A program made the translations under genes and the position numbers. The notes beneath the pieces are model-generated. The model was not told where the DNA came from and made no database searches. It saw only the letters and a list, made by a program, of their open reading frames with translations. A stretch of DNA of 64,000 bases, taken from the NCBI GenBank assembly GCA_902477765.1, contig CABSIM010000004.1, positions 43,491 to 107,490 on the forward strand, in the 5' to 3' direction. This DNA comes from an uncultured Clostridiaceae bacterium. Lineage in GTDB: Bacteria; Bacillota; Clostridia; Lachnospirales; Lachnospiraceae. This document shows, one piece after another, positions 24,791-32,948 of the stretch (position 1 is its first letter; the number at the start of each line of letters is the position of its first letter).

Positions 24791-25837
24791 ATGCTACAAT
24801 TTTTACAGACAGGAAAGGTGCTGTATGTACTTGCAGCAATCTGCGCACTGGGAGTATTCAGCAAACTGGTGACAAGCAGCCTCTACAAAAGATTGATTAA
24901 AGAAACCGGAAACATGGCGCTGACAAAAAACAAAAATCTGAAAACGCTGAAGCAGAAAACGGAAAATGTGTTCCTTATCAATCATGGGATCCGGAACACG
25001 GCAGCGTACATAGAAAAACAGATCTACGGATTCCGCTTTATGAAAATGTCTCTGGACGGATGGGACAACCTTTCCATGCAGGCCATGATTCTCTGTTTTC
25101 TGACCGGCGGAGCGGCGGCGTTTGCCTCCTACTGGTATCGGTGTGATTCTTATTATATTGCACTTTACGGAGCAATGGGGATACTGACAGGATTATTCAT
25201 GGTATTTGTGGATAACGGAGCCAATGTGGCATCCAAACGTCAGCAGCTTGCGGATTGTCTGGTCGATTATGTGGAAAACTCTCCGCATTTTTATAAAAAT
25301 GTGGATAAGGCAGGAGAAAATGAGACGGGAGAGAAGCGGGAAAAGATTTCTCCACTGGGAGTGTCAAAACCCAGAGTCCGGGAAATCCTCAGAGGGGACA
25401 AGCGCGGTGAAAAAGATGTGGAAGAGGCTGCCGCCGCAAAAGAAGAACTTTCCGGCAGCAGCGTGAAAAACGGGAAAGAGGACCGGACCGGACGCATTCA
25501 GAATGAAAAGGAAAACACCGGAGATGACGGCGGCAGAAACGGGAAAAACCAGCAGGACAGGCAGAATCACAGGTTTTCCGTGATTTCCAGAAAAAAAGAA
25601 AGCCGGTCGGGAACTCCGGAGCCGGAACCGGAAACGGTTTCCGAAAAGAGCGATGAGCTGGAACAGAGCATCCGGTATCTGCAGGAAAGCCTGGAACAGA
25701 TTGCTGCCAGCCGTTCCTCTGACCGGGAAGAACTTCTGAAGACACAGAACAGGGCAGCACAGGAGCATCCCAAAAAGACGCTGCATCCGGAGGAACTGAA
25801 GCTGCTTGGTGAAATCCTGCAGGAGTATTTCTCCTGA
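24791..25837 (+). CDS. Membrane protein with long charged tail, unknown function
   Basis: 348 residues from the ATG at 24791, placed behind AAAGGGGAG. One N-terminal helix (VLYVLAAICALGVFSKLV) is followed by a basic linker and a second pair of helices (MQAMILCFLTGGAAAFASY, YIALYGAMGILTGLFMVFVD). A ~170-residue hydrophilic tail, rich in Glu, Lys and Ser and without predicted fold, ends in a helical segment (QSIRYLQESLEQIAAS, ELKLLGEILQEYFS). I do not recognise it as a named family. It lies 100 bases upstream of pgi, which has its own promoter. Confidence 0.7.
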   Translation: MLQFLQTGKVLYVLAAICALGVFSKLVTSSLYKRLIKETGNMALTKNKNLKTLKQKTENVFLINHGIRNTAAYIEKQIYGFRFMKMSLDGWDNLSMQAMILCFLTGGAAAFASYWYRCDSYYIALYGAMGILTGLFMVFVDNGANVASKRQQLADCLVDYVENSPHFYKNVDKAGENETGEKREKISPLGVSKPRVREILRGDKRGEKDVEEAAAAKEELSGSSVKNGKEDRTGRIQNEKENTGDDGGRNGKNQQDRQNHRFSVISRKKESRSGTPEPEPETVSEKSDELEQSIRYLQESLEQIAASRSSDREELLKTQNRAAQEHPKKTLHPEELKLLGEILQEYFS

Positions 25838-25868
25838 TCCTGCAGGATAGAAAAAATTTTCCCCGGCA

Positions 25869-25897
25869 TTGTAAAGTCCGTCTGCGGATGCTATAAT
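25869..25897 (+). promoter_or_regulatory. Promoter of pgi
   Basis: TTGTAA (25869-25874) and TATAAT (25892-25897) are separated by 17 bases, ~40 bases before the pgi start. Confidence 0.75.
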
Positions 25898-25937
25898 GTT
25901 TTCGATGGAAAGCCATAGATGAAAAGGAGAAAATACG

Positions 25938-27287
25938 ATGAATAAAGAATTGGTATTTGATTATTCCAAGGCCGCCGGTTTTATCCGTCCGGAAGAAATT
26001 GAAAATATGAAGAACACCGTATTGGGTGCCAAAGAAGTTCTGACAGGAAAAACAGGTGCGGGAAACGATTTCCTCGGCTGGATTGATCTTCCGGTCGATT
26101 ATGATAAGGAGGAATTTGCGCGGATCAAAAAAGCAGCAGCGAAAATCCAGGCGGATTCGGATGTGCTTCTTGTGATCGGAATCGGCGGTTCCTACCTGGG
26201 AGCACGGGCTGCCATTGAGTTTTTGTCTCACAGCTTTTATAACATGCTTCCAAAAACCAGGAGAAAAACTCCGGAAATTTATTTTGTGGGAAACAGCATC
26301 AGCAGCAAGTACATGAATGATCTGAAAGACGTTCTGGAAGGAAAGGATTTTTCCATTAACATTATTTCCAAGTCCGGTACGACCACAGAGCCGGCCATTG
26401 CGTTCCGTGTCTTCAAGGAAATGCTGATCAGCAAATATGGAAGAGAAGAAGCCAATAAGAGAATCTATGCCACCACAGACAAGGCCAGAGGAGCTCTGAA
26501 AAACCTGGCCAATGAGGAAGGATACGAATCCTTTGTGGTGCCGGATGATGTGGGCGGCCGTTTTTCCGTACTGACAGCCGTGGGTCTTCTTCCCATTGCA
26601 GTAAGCGGTGCGGACATCGACCAGCTGATGGAGGGGGCCGCATACGGCAGAAAAACTGCTCTGGAAACAGAGTATGAAAAAAATCCGGCACTTCTGTATG
26701 CCGCAGTCCGCAACATCCTGCTGAGAAAGGGAAAACAGGTTGAAATTGTGGCAAATTATGAGCCGGGCCTTCACTATGTGGCTGAGTGGTGGAAACAGCT
26801 GTACGGAGAAAGTGAAGGAAAAGATCAGAAGGGAATTTTCCCGGCTGCAGTGGATCTGACGACAGATCTGCATTCCATGGGACAGTTCATTCAGGACGGT
26901 GCGCGTATCATGTTTGAGACAGTTCTCAATGTAGAAGAGTCTCCGGCGGAAATCATTCTGCAGGAGGAGGAAGTGGATACGGACGGCATGAATTACCTGG
27001 CAGGAAAGACCGTGGACTTTGTCAACAAGAGCGCCATGAACGGAACGGTTCTGGCTCATACGGACGGAAATGTGCCCAATCTGATGGTGAAGATTCCGGC
27101 ACAGGATGCATTCAGCCTGGGACAGCTGTTCTACTTCTTTGAATTTGCCTGCGGAATCAGCGGATACCTTCTGGGAGTCAATCCCTTTAACCAGCCGGGT
27201 GTAGAGAGCTATAAGAAAAACATGTTTGCGCTGCTGGGAAAACCGGGATATGAAGAAGCAAGAGAAGCGCTTTTAAAGAGACTGTAA
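25938..27287 (+). CDS. pgi: Glucose-6-phosphate isomerase
   Basis: 449 residues, the typical length for the short Firmicutes form. It interconverts glucose-6-phosphate and fructose-6-phosphate in glycolysis. Signature parts are GIGGSYLGARAAIEF, the phosphate-binding SKSGTTTEPAIAFR, GGRFSVLTAVGLLPIA and a C-terminal FNQPGVESYKKNMFALLG with the active-site lysine region. AAAGGAG precedes the start. It has its own promoter and terminator and fits with the glucokinase, transketolase and glycogen genes in the window. Confidence 0.97.
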   Translation: MNKELVFDYSKAAGFIRPEEIENMKNTVLGAKEVLTGKTGAGNDFLGWIDLPVDYDKEEFARIKKAAAKIQADSDVLLVIGIGGSYLGARAAIEFLSHSFYNMLPKTRRKTPEIYFVGNSISSKYMNDLKDVLEGKDFSINIISKSGTTTEPAIAFRVFKEMLISKYGREEANKRIYATTDKARGALKNLANEEGYESFVVPDDVGGRFSVLTAVGLLPIAVSGADIDQLMEGAAYGRKTALETEYEKNPALLYAAVRNILLRKGKQVEIVANYEPGLHYVAEWWKQLYGESEGKDQKGIFPAAVDLTTDLHSMGQFIQDGARIMFETVLNVEESPAEIILQEEEVDTDGMNYLAGKTVDFVNKSAMNGTVLAHTDGNVPNLMVKIPAQDAFSLGQLFYFFEFACGISGYLLGVNPFNQPGVESYKKNMFALLGKPGYEEAREALLKRL

Positions 27288-27297
27288 TTGAGATCGG

Positions 27298-27331
27298 AAC
27301 AGGTACGGTTTACAGACCGTGCCTGTTTTTT
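27298..27331 (+). terminator. Terminator of pgi
   Basis: AACAGGTACGGT pairs with ACCGTGCCTGTT and is followed by a run of six T. Confidence 0.9.
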
Positions 27332-27362
27332 ATTATACAGGAAACTTTGCTTCCTGTATAAT
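27332..27362. repeat. Perfect 12-base inverted repeat after pgi
   Basis: ATTATACAGGAA and TTCCTGTATAAT flank a 7-base loop. It directly abuts the pgi terminator. It has no T tail on either strand, so it is more like a protein-binding or recombination site than a second terminator. The rest of the gap to 27497 shows nothing else. Confidence 0.6.
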
Positions 27363-27497
27363 AAAATGCCCCATGCGGATTGCACTGCGGCGGAAAAGAA
27401 AATTTCAGACATAAAGACCCCGCAGGCGAAAAAACGAAAATGCAGGTGAAGCAGGACGGTATGGCCGGCACGGAGAGCAGGGCAGGAAGACAGAGGA

Positions 27498-27764
27498 TTA
27501 CTCCTCCAGCACCTGGATCTCCAGAAAATCAAAGTCAATGGATTCAATAAAATTGTCCCTGGTAAAACGGGTTTTGCTGCGGAGCTGAAAGTCGCGGATA
27601 TTGGGATCCAGCCATATGGGACGGCTGAGATCAAATTCATGGCAGATTTCATCCAGTGTCTGAAATACCATGGATGTCCGGGACATGGAGTAATCGCTGC
27701 AGCAGGCTACGGTGTCCCGGAGCAGGTGATTGTCCTGCCAGATCTTTCCCCACATGCGAAACAT
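27498..27764 (-). CDS. Conserved hypothetical protein
   Basis: 88 residues with a strong AAAGGAGG ahead of the ATG. There is no signal peptide or membrane helix. The pattern WGKIWQDNHLLRD, FQTLDEICHEFDLSRPIWLDPNIRDF, SKTRFTRDNFIESIDFDFLEIQVLEE is one I associate with a small conserved Clostridia protein of unknown function. The acidic end DFDFLEIQVLEE is its most distinctive part. It is a single-gene unit. Confidence 0.75.
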   Translation of the reverse strand: MFRMWGKIWQDNHLLRDTVACCSDYSMSRTSMVFQTLDEICHEFDLSRPIWLDPNIRDFQLRSKTRFTRDNFIESIDFDFLEIQVLEE

Positions 27765-27901
27765 AGGAATCCTCCTTTCCGGAAATAATGCCTACAGGCG
27801 GATGCGCCTGTGAAACCGCCGCGGAATATCCGTGCGGATGCCATACATTATATCATAAACAGAGACTGCAGAAAAGCAGGACTGTTTTTAAAAATCGGCC
27901 C

Positions 27902-27930
27902 TTGTGTGAGCAGGAAAACTGTAGTAATCT
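27902..27930 (+). promoter_or_regulatory. Possible promoter of the 27983 gene
   Basis: TTGTGT (27902-27907) and TAATCT (27925-27930) are 17 bases apart. A 6-bp hairpin (CAGGCG/CGCCTG) lies further upstream near 27793-27808. Confidence 0.45.
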
Positions 27931-27982
27931 TATGTTAGAGATCTTATGGAGAACGGGCAACAATTACCGGGGAGGACAAAAG

Positions 27983-29146
27983 ATGGCACAGTCGATTACA
28001 GATTATGCTTCCTTTTTTGCCGGTGCAAAGAAGGCAGTCAGGGAGCAGGCTGAACTTGCAAAACATACAGAAGAACTGGAAGAGCAGGAAAAAAAGCAGG
28101 AACGCGTTCTTCAGGCCAGACAGAGGGCAGTGGCGGACGCCATATCGGAAACGGCGAAGCAGAGGACAAAGGAAATTTCGGAAAGTTATGATGCGGAGAC
28201 GGAAAAGGCCAGAGACAGGCTGAGAAAAGTCCGCGTGAAACGGGAAAAAGCCAAAAACCAGGGAATCCGGGAACGGATTGAAGAAGACACTGCCAGCCTG
28301 GTACGGGAAAACCGGGAAATGGAAGAACAGCTGAAAACACTGCTTCGTGCCGGCCATGTACCGGCATACTGCAGAAGCAGATTTTACTACGCCATGTATT
28401 TTACAAAAGGAATCCGGGAAGCCGGAGTCTTTCTGCTTACGGTGCTGATCTGCTTTCTGGCGGTTCCATGCGGAATCTTTTTCCTGATTCCGGATGGAAA
28501 ACCTGTGCTTCTTGCGCTGATCTGCCTGGCAGTGGTTCTGGTATTCGGGGGGCTGTATGTGGCAGTGGGGAACCGGACCAAAATGAGGCATGGAGATGTG
28601 CTGAAAGAAGGACGGGAGATCCGGAACCGGATCCGAGCCAACGAAAAGAAAATCCGGATCATTGCCCGGACCATCCGGAAGGACAAAAATGAAGCCGGAT
28701 ATAATCTGGAAAAATTTGATGATGAAATTGCCCAGCTGGAACAGGATATATCCCAGATTGCCAGCAAGAAAAAAGAAGCACTGAATACATTTGAAACCGT
28801 AACAAGGTCCATCATCTCCGATGAGATCATGGCGAACAACAAGGCGGAACTGGAAAAAATGGGGCAGGATCTGGAGAATGTTGTCAGAGAACTGAAAGAG
28901 ACCCGGGACAGAATGAAGGAGAATGCACTGGAGATTACGGACCGGTATGAAGTATATCTGGGAAAGGAATTCATGACAGAGGAACGTCTGGCCTCACTGG
29001 AGCAGATCATCCGGAACAGAAAGGCGGCCAATCTCAGCGAAGCCATTGCAGTTTACCGGAAAAACGGAGGAGCCGGACAGGAAGCCGGAGGATATATCCA
29101 GGCGGAAACCGCCGGGAATCAGGGAGAATCCGGGAAAAAAGCCTGA
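27983..29146 (+). CDS. Coiled-coil membrane protein, unknown function
   Basis: 387 residues from the ATG at 27983, behind GGGGAGGA. Two coiled-coil arms (about 20-115 and 210-350) flank a membrane hairpin of two helices (AGVFLLTVLICFLAVPCGIFFLI and PVLLALICLAVVLVFGGLYVAV). Both arms would then face the cytoplasm. The tail is rich in Gly and Glu. I cannot name the family. It lies between a small hypothetical gene on the other strand and yyaC. Confidence 0.72.
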   Translation: MAQSITDYASFFAGAKKAVREQAELAKHTEELEEQEKKQERVLQARQRAVADAISETAKQRTKEISESYDAETEKARDRLRKVRVKREKAKNQGIRERIEEDTASLVRENREMEEQLKTLLRAGHVPAYCRSRFYYAMYFTKGIREAGVFLLTVLICFLAVPCGIFFLIPDGKPVLLALICLAVVLVFGGLYVAVGNRTKMRHGDVLKEGREIRNRIRANEKKIRIIARTIRKDKNEAGYNLEKFDDEIAQLEQDISQIASKKKEALNTFETVTRSIISDEIMANNKAELEKMGQDLENVVRELKETRDRMKENALEITDRYEVYLGKEFMTEERLASLEQIIRNRKAANLSEAIAVYRKNGGAGQEAGGYIQAETAGNQGESGKKA

Positions 29147-29200
29147 CCTTGCCGGATACCCGGAAACAGGATATGCAGAAGAATCCCATGTGACGGAGAA

Positions 29201-29268
29201 AAACAGGATCGGAGCCATAGGAAAAGGAAGGAACCACCTTCCGCATTTCCCGGCTTCCGGTCCTGTTT
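29201..29268 (+). terminator. Long hairpin after the coiled-coil gene
   Basis: AAACAGGATCGGAGCC (29201-29216) pairs with 29252-29268 (core CCGGTCCTGTTT) around a ~35-base loop and is followed by TCTG. It is a terminator-like structure. Confidence 0.5.
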
Positions 29269-29334
29269 CTGCATAAAAACTGCTCTGTATGCCTATAATA
29301 GCGTATAGAAATTACAGATAAACGGAGGCGGAGG

Positions 29335-29940
29335 ATGAAATTCTGGGAAAGAACATCCGGCTTATATAAGAAGGAAATTTATTATTATGACACGAAACCG
29401 GATTTTGAAACCGAGAAGTTTGCGGGCCGTCTCCTTCTTCTGATTCTTGAGGAAATGAAAGCCAGAAAAAAATCGGAAGTGATCTTTCTGTGTATCGGGA
29501 CAGACCGTTCCACCGGGGACAGCCTGGGACCTTTGATCGGATATAAACTGAAGGAGCGGAAACTGAAAAATGCCCATGTTCTGGGAACACTGGATGATCC
29601 TGTCCATGCCATGAATCTGGATGCCTGCATCATGGCGCTGAAGGACCGGTTTCCGGATGCCCTGGTGGTGGCGGTGGACGCCTCCGTGGGCAATGCGGAG
29701 CATGTGGGCTATGTGACTCTGGGAAGAGGACCGCTGAAGCCGGGACTTGGAGTCAGAAAGGAACTGGAAGCGGTAGGGGATCTTTTTATTACCGGAATTG
29801 TGGGAAGCTGCAGAAACGGAGATCCGCTGATGCTTCAGAGCATACGTCTTTCCGTGGTCATGCGCCTGGCTGACTGCATCAGCCGCAGCATCTGTCTGGG
29901 CATGAATCTGATCGGCAGCCGGACCGGAAGTTTTTCCTGA
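29335..29940 (+). CDS. yyaC: YyaC-type sporulation protein (DUF1256)
   Basis: 201 residues. The core IFLCIGTDRSTGDSLGPLIGYKL is the hallmark of the YyaC family, related to the germination protease Gpr, and VVAVDASVGNAEHVGYVTLGRGPLKPGLGV continues it. In Bacillus the gene is expressed in sporulation. Its presence suggests the organism forms spores or descends from a spore former. It is a single-gene unit with a TATAAT box at 29294-29299 and GGAGGCGGAGG before the start. Confidence 0.9.
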   Translation: MKFWERTSGLYKKEIYYYDTKPDFETEKFAGRLLLLILEEMKARKKSEVIFLCIGTDRSTGDSLGPLIGYKLKERKLKNAHVLGTLDDPVHAMNLDACIMALKDRFPDALVVAVDASVGNAEHVGYVTLGRGPLKPGLGVRKELEAVGDLFITGIVGSCRNGDPLMLQSIRLSVVMRLADCISRSICLGMNLIGSRTGSFS

Positions 29941-30022
29941 CCTGAATGGAATCCTGGCCGGACCATGTCGAAAACTTCTCCTGAAACCTGCCTCTGTTTT
30001 GACAGGTTTTGCGGCAGCGCCA

Positions 30023-30031
30023 TGCTATACT
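30023..30031 (+). promoter_or_regulatory. Extended -10 promoter of the LysM gene
   Basis: TGC directly precedes TATACT (30026-30031). A TTGACA at 29999-30004 is 21 bases away, too far for a normal -35. Confidence 0.5.
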
Positions 30032-30073
30032 GCTTGCTGAATGGAAAGCGAAGAAATATAGCGAGGTGAAAGC

Positions 30074-31450
30074 ATGGGAGAATTATATAACCCGTTTCCA
30101 AAACTGCCAAAGAATATCCGTCAGATCGGAGAAGGAGATACCGTAGTCAGGCTGTATGTGGAGGATTATGTAAATACCTATCTGAAGCGGCTCTATCCAA
30201 CAGGGAAACAGACTCTGCGTGCAGGAGTGCTGCTGGGAAGCATGGAGCAGCATGACGGGACACCATATATTTTTGTGGATGGAGCTCTGGAAATGGAGGA
30301 TCTGGAGACCGACGGAGAAAAACTGATTTTTTCAGAAAGTTCCTGGAAAAAGGCATATCAGGGAATCGAAGAATCCTTTCCCAAGAGAACCATACAGGGA
30401 TGGTTTCTCTGCGCAGGTCCGGGCAGTCAGCTGAGTCCGCTGAATTACTGGAAGCAGCATAATCAGTTTTTTGCCGGAAAGAATCAGATCATGTATCTGA
30501 ACCAGGGACTGGACGGAGAAGAATCCATTTACATAACATCCGAAGACGGGTTTTACCGGCTCAGGGGCCATTACATATATTATGAAAGAAACCAGATGAT
30601 GCAGGACTACATGATCACCAGAAAAGACGTGCGCAGGATTGAGTCCGGATCTCATGAACATGTGATAAAGGATTTCCGGCAGAGAATGGTGAGCCGCAGA
30701 GAGCAGGCGGACATGCATCAGAGTACGGCCAATGCGCTGGGGATGCTGTGCGGGGTTCTTTCCGTGGCAGTGCTGGCAGGCGGAGTGGTGCTGTTCAACA
30801 ATTATAACAAGATGCAGAAAATGGAAAGCGTGATTGCATCGGTTCTTCCGGCCGGTGTGTCGGACTGGGACGAGTATCAGAAACAGAAAGCCCAGGAGCC
30901 GGACTTTGTCATTGAGGAAATGCCGGGGGAGGTGTACCCCACGGAAACCATGACAGGAGAAAACGGAGAGACAGCTGTCCCGGAAACAGCTTCCGGAGAG
31001 CCCGCTGAGGGAGAAACGGCAGCAGGAGAATCCGGAGCCGGAGGTGAGCAGGTGCAGGCGGCAGCGGAAGACGAAGTAGAGGAAGCGGTCCCCGGAAGCA
31101 GTGCCTGGGACAGCACGGCAGGACCGTCTTCAGGAGAAGGGGACAGCGGAGTTTCAGGGAACCATATGACCGGAGAACAGGAATCTTCGAATCTGGTGGG
31201 AATGGGAAAGACCATGGGCCAGGGAGATGAAGGAGACGGGGAAAGCGCCGCCGAACCGGTTCCGGCCATGGATTATGAGGCGGCAGAAGCCAACGGATAC
31301 ACGGTCTATGAGGTGGGAGAAGGAGAGACGCTTTACGGAATCTGCTGGAGTGTCTACGGAAATCTCAGCCATCTTTCCGAAATCTGCAGCCTCAATGGTC
31401 TGTCCGATGAAAACAGAATCCTGGCCGGACAGAAGCTGATTCTGCCGTAA
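30074..31450 (+). CDS. Membrane protein with MPN/JAB-like N-terminus and C-terminal LysM
   Basis: 458 residues. The N-terminal ~200 residues look like an MPN/JAB-type fold (RAGVLLGSMEQHDGTPYIFVDGALEM, then QGWFLCAGPGSQLSP). The JAMM zinc histidines expected after GWF are absent, so it is probably not an active protease. A helix follows near 225-245 (ALGMLCGVLSVAVLAGGVVLF), then a ~130-residue acidic, Glu/Gly/Ser-rich stalk. A LysM domain ends the protein (YEVGEGETLYGICWSVYGN ... GLSDENRILAGQKLILP). The LysM should bind peptidoglycan outside while the N-terminal domain is cytoplasmic. Its job is unknown. Confidence 0.78.
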   Translation: MGELYNPFPKLPKNIRQIGEGDTVVRLYVEDYVNTYLKRLYPTGKQTLRAGVLLGSMEQHDGTPYIFVDGALEMEDLETDGEKLIFSESSWKKAYQGIEESFPKRTIQGWFLCAGPGSQLSPLNYWKQHNQFFAGKNQIMYLNQGLDGEESIYITSEDGFYRLRGHYIYYERNQMMQDYMITRKDVRRIESGSHEHVIKDFRQRMVSRREQADMHQSTANALGMLCGVLSVAVLAGGVVLFNNYNKMQKMESVIASVLPAGVSDWDEYQKQKAQEPDFVIEEMPGEVYPTETMTGENGETAVPETASGEPAEGETAAGESGAGGEQVQAAAEDEVEEAVPGSSAWDSTAGPSSGEGDSGVSGNHMTGEQESSNLVGMGKTMGQGDEGDGESAAEPVPAMDYEAAEANGYTVYEVGEGETLYGICWSVYGNLSHLSEICSLNGLSDENRILAGQKLILP

Positions 31451-31482
31451 AAAGCCGAGGAAAAGAAAAATAATATAATGCG

Positions 31483-31535
31483 AATCTCCCGGAAATGGTG
31501 TATACTAAACATATATCGGCATTTTCCGGGAGATT
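31483..31535 (+). promoter_or_regulatory. Inverted repeat with promoter in its loop
   Basis: AATCTCCCGGAAA (31483-31495) and TTTCCGGGAGATT (31523-31535) pair perfectly and are followed by TT, so this can terminate the LysM transcript. The loop holds TATACT (31501-31506), and the 3' arm holds the GGGAG site of the next gene. Confidence 0.6.
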
Positions 31536-31540
31536 TTATT

Positions 31541-32902
31541 ATGGGTGATATGCGTTTTATGAACAGGGAAAATAAAAAAAGACAGCTGCGGAATAACATC
31601 GTTCAGCTCCCGAATTCCTATCGAGGACAGCCGGAGGATGACGAGGAAGACAGCGAAGAAGTGGTGCGGAAGGTCCATGTCAAAAGAAGAAACCGCCGCC
31701 TGCTTATTATTTTTCTTACGGCGGCGTTTCTGGCGGCCCTGGGATACTGCTGGTACCGTTATCAGAGCGAATACCAGTATACAGATTATGAAGTATCATG
31801 GGAAAAAGCCATGCGGTATACAGAGACAGCGGACAGCCAGGAAAGCGGCGGGGAGGAAGGAACAGAAGAATCCGCTGAGGGAGACAGCACTGCCAGAGTG
31901 GCGGAAAGCAGTTTTGTCAGCTACGAGATTTTCGGCGACAATATGATAAAGTACACCAAAGACGGTGCGTCCTACATAGATGCCAGCGGAAAGACGGTCT
32001 GGACTCAGGGATATGAGATGAAGACTCCTGTGATCAGCACCAACGGCGATTACGCGGTCATTGCCGACCAGCAGGGAAATGATCTCTATATCTTCAATAA
32101 AGAAGGGACTACGGGAATCGCCAAGACACAGCTTCCCATTACCAAGGCGGCGGTTTCCGGACGCGGTGTTGCGGCAGCCATCGTGGAAGACAGCACAGCC
32201 GCATATGTCATGTATTATAAAAAAGACGGCAGCGACCTTCAGATCAGCATAAAAATGCTGCTTCAGGGTGACGGGTATCCCATTGATCTGGCCCTGTCTC
32301 CGGACGGAAAGCAGATTGCAATGTCCGTCATGTATCTGAAAAACGGGGCACTGAAAAATAAAGTGGTGTTTTATGATTTCTCCGAGATCGGAAAGAATCT
32401 GGATAACCGTTTTATCGGAGGATTTGAGGACGAATTTGAGGACAAGATGGTGGGAAGAATCCGCTATCTGAATGAAAATACAGTCTGCGCTTTTTCGGAT
32501 AAGGGGATGACATTCATTTCCGTAAAGGATGTGATTCCGGATCCCCAGGTGACGACCGTGACCGTGGAAGAAGAAATTGAGAGCATCTGCTATTCTTCCG
32601 AATATGCCGCGGTCATTGTGGACAGCCCTTCGGGGAACCCGTATCGTCTGGACGTCTATAAAACAGACGGTACTCTGGTCAGCAGTACGGAGTTCGATTA
32701 TCCGTACAGCGGCGTTGAAATTGACGGAAATCTTGTTATCCTGTATAATGATGAATCATGCAGAGTCTACAGCGTTTCCGGGAATGAAAAATTTGAGGGA
32801 CAGTTCGATTTTCCGGTTTCCTGCGTAAGGAAAGGGAAGAATCATATGAATTCCCTGATTGTGGCCGGAAGTGAAGTCATGAAGGAAATAAAATTAAAAT
32901 AA
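31541..32902 (+). CDS. DUF5711 family membrane-anchored beta-propeller-like protein
   Basis: 453 residues from the ATG at 31541, nine bases after GGGAG. A charged cytoplasmic N-terminus (~60 residues) and one helix (LLIIFLTAAFLAALGYCWY) lead to an outer domain with repeated beta strands. Examples are YTKDGASYIDASGKTVWTQGY, NGDYAVIADQQGNDLYIFNKEG and LSPDGKQIAMSVMYLKNG, as in WD/PQQ-like propellers. This matches the DUF5711 family of Clostridia. It may read or scaffold something at the cell surface; the function is unknown. Confidence 0.82.
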   Translation: MGDMRFMNRENKKRQLRNNIVQLPNSYRGQPEDDEEDSEEVVRKVHVKRRNRRLLIIFLTAAFLAALGYCWYRYQSEYQYTDYEVSWEKAMRYTETADSQESGGEEGTEESAEGDSTARVAESSFVSYEIFGDNMIKYTKDGASYIDASGKTVWTQGYEMKTPVISTNGDYAVIADQQGNDLYIFNKEGTTGIAKTQLPITKAAVSGRGVAAAIVEDSTAAYVMYYKKDGSDLQISIKMLLQGDGYPIDLALSPDGKQIAMSVMYLKNGALKNKVVFYDFSEIGKNLDNRFIGGFEDEFEDKMVGRIRYLNENTVCAFSDKGMTFISVKDVIPDPQVTTVTVEEEIESICYSSEYAAVIVDSPSGNPYRLDVYKTDGTLVSSTEFDYPYSGVEIDGNLVILYNDESCRVYSVSGNEKFEGQFDFPVSCVRKGKNHMNSLIVAGSEVMKEIKLK

Positions 32903-32948
32903 GAACCTGCTGACTAATGAAAATGCGTTATAAATGGGAGGCGCAAGT

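Noticed and set aside
25389..27059. 556-residue minus-strand open frame opposite pgi
   Set aside because: It is antisense to pgi and the gene before it and has a shadow-like composition with no ribosome-binding site.
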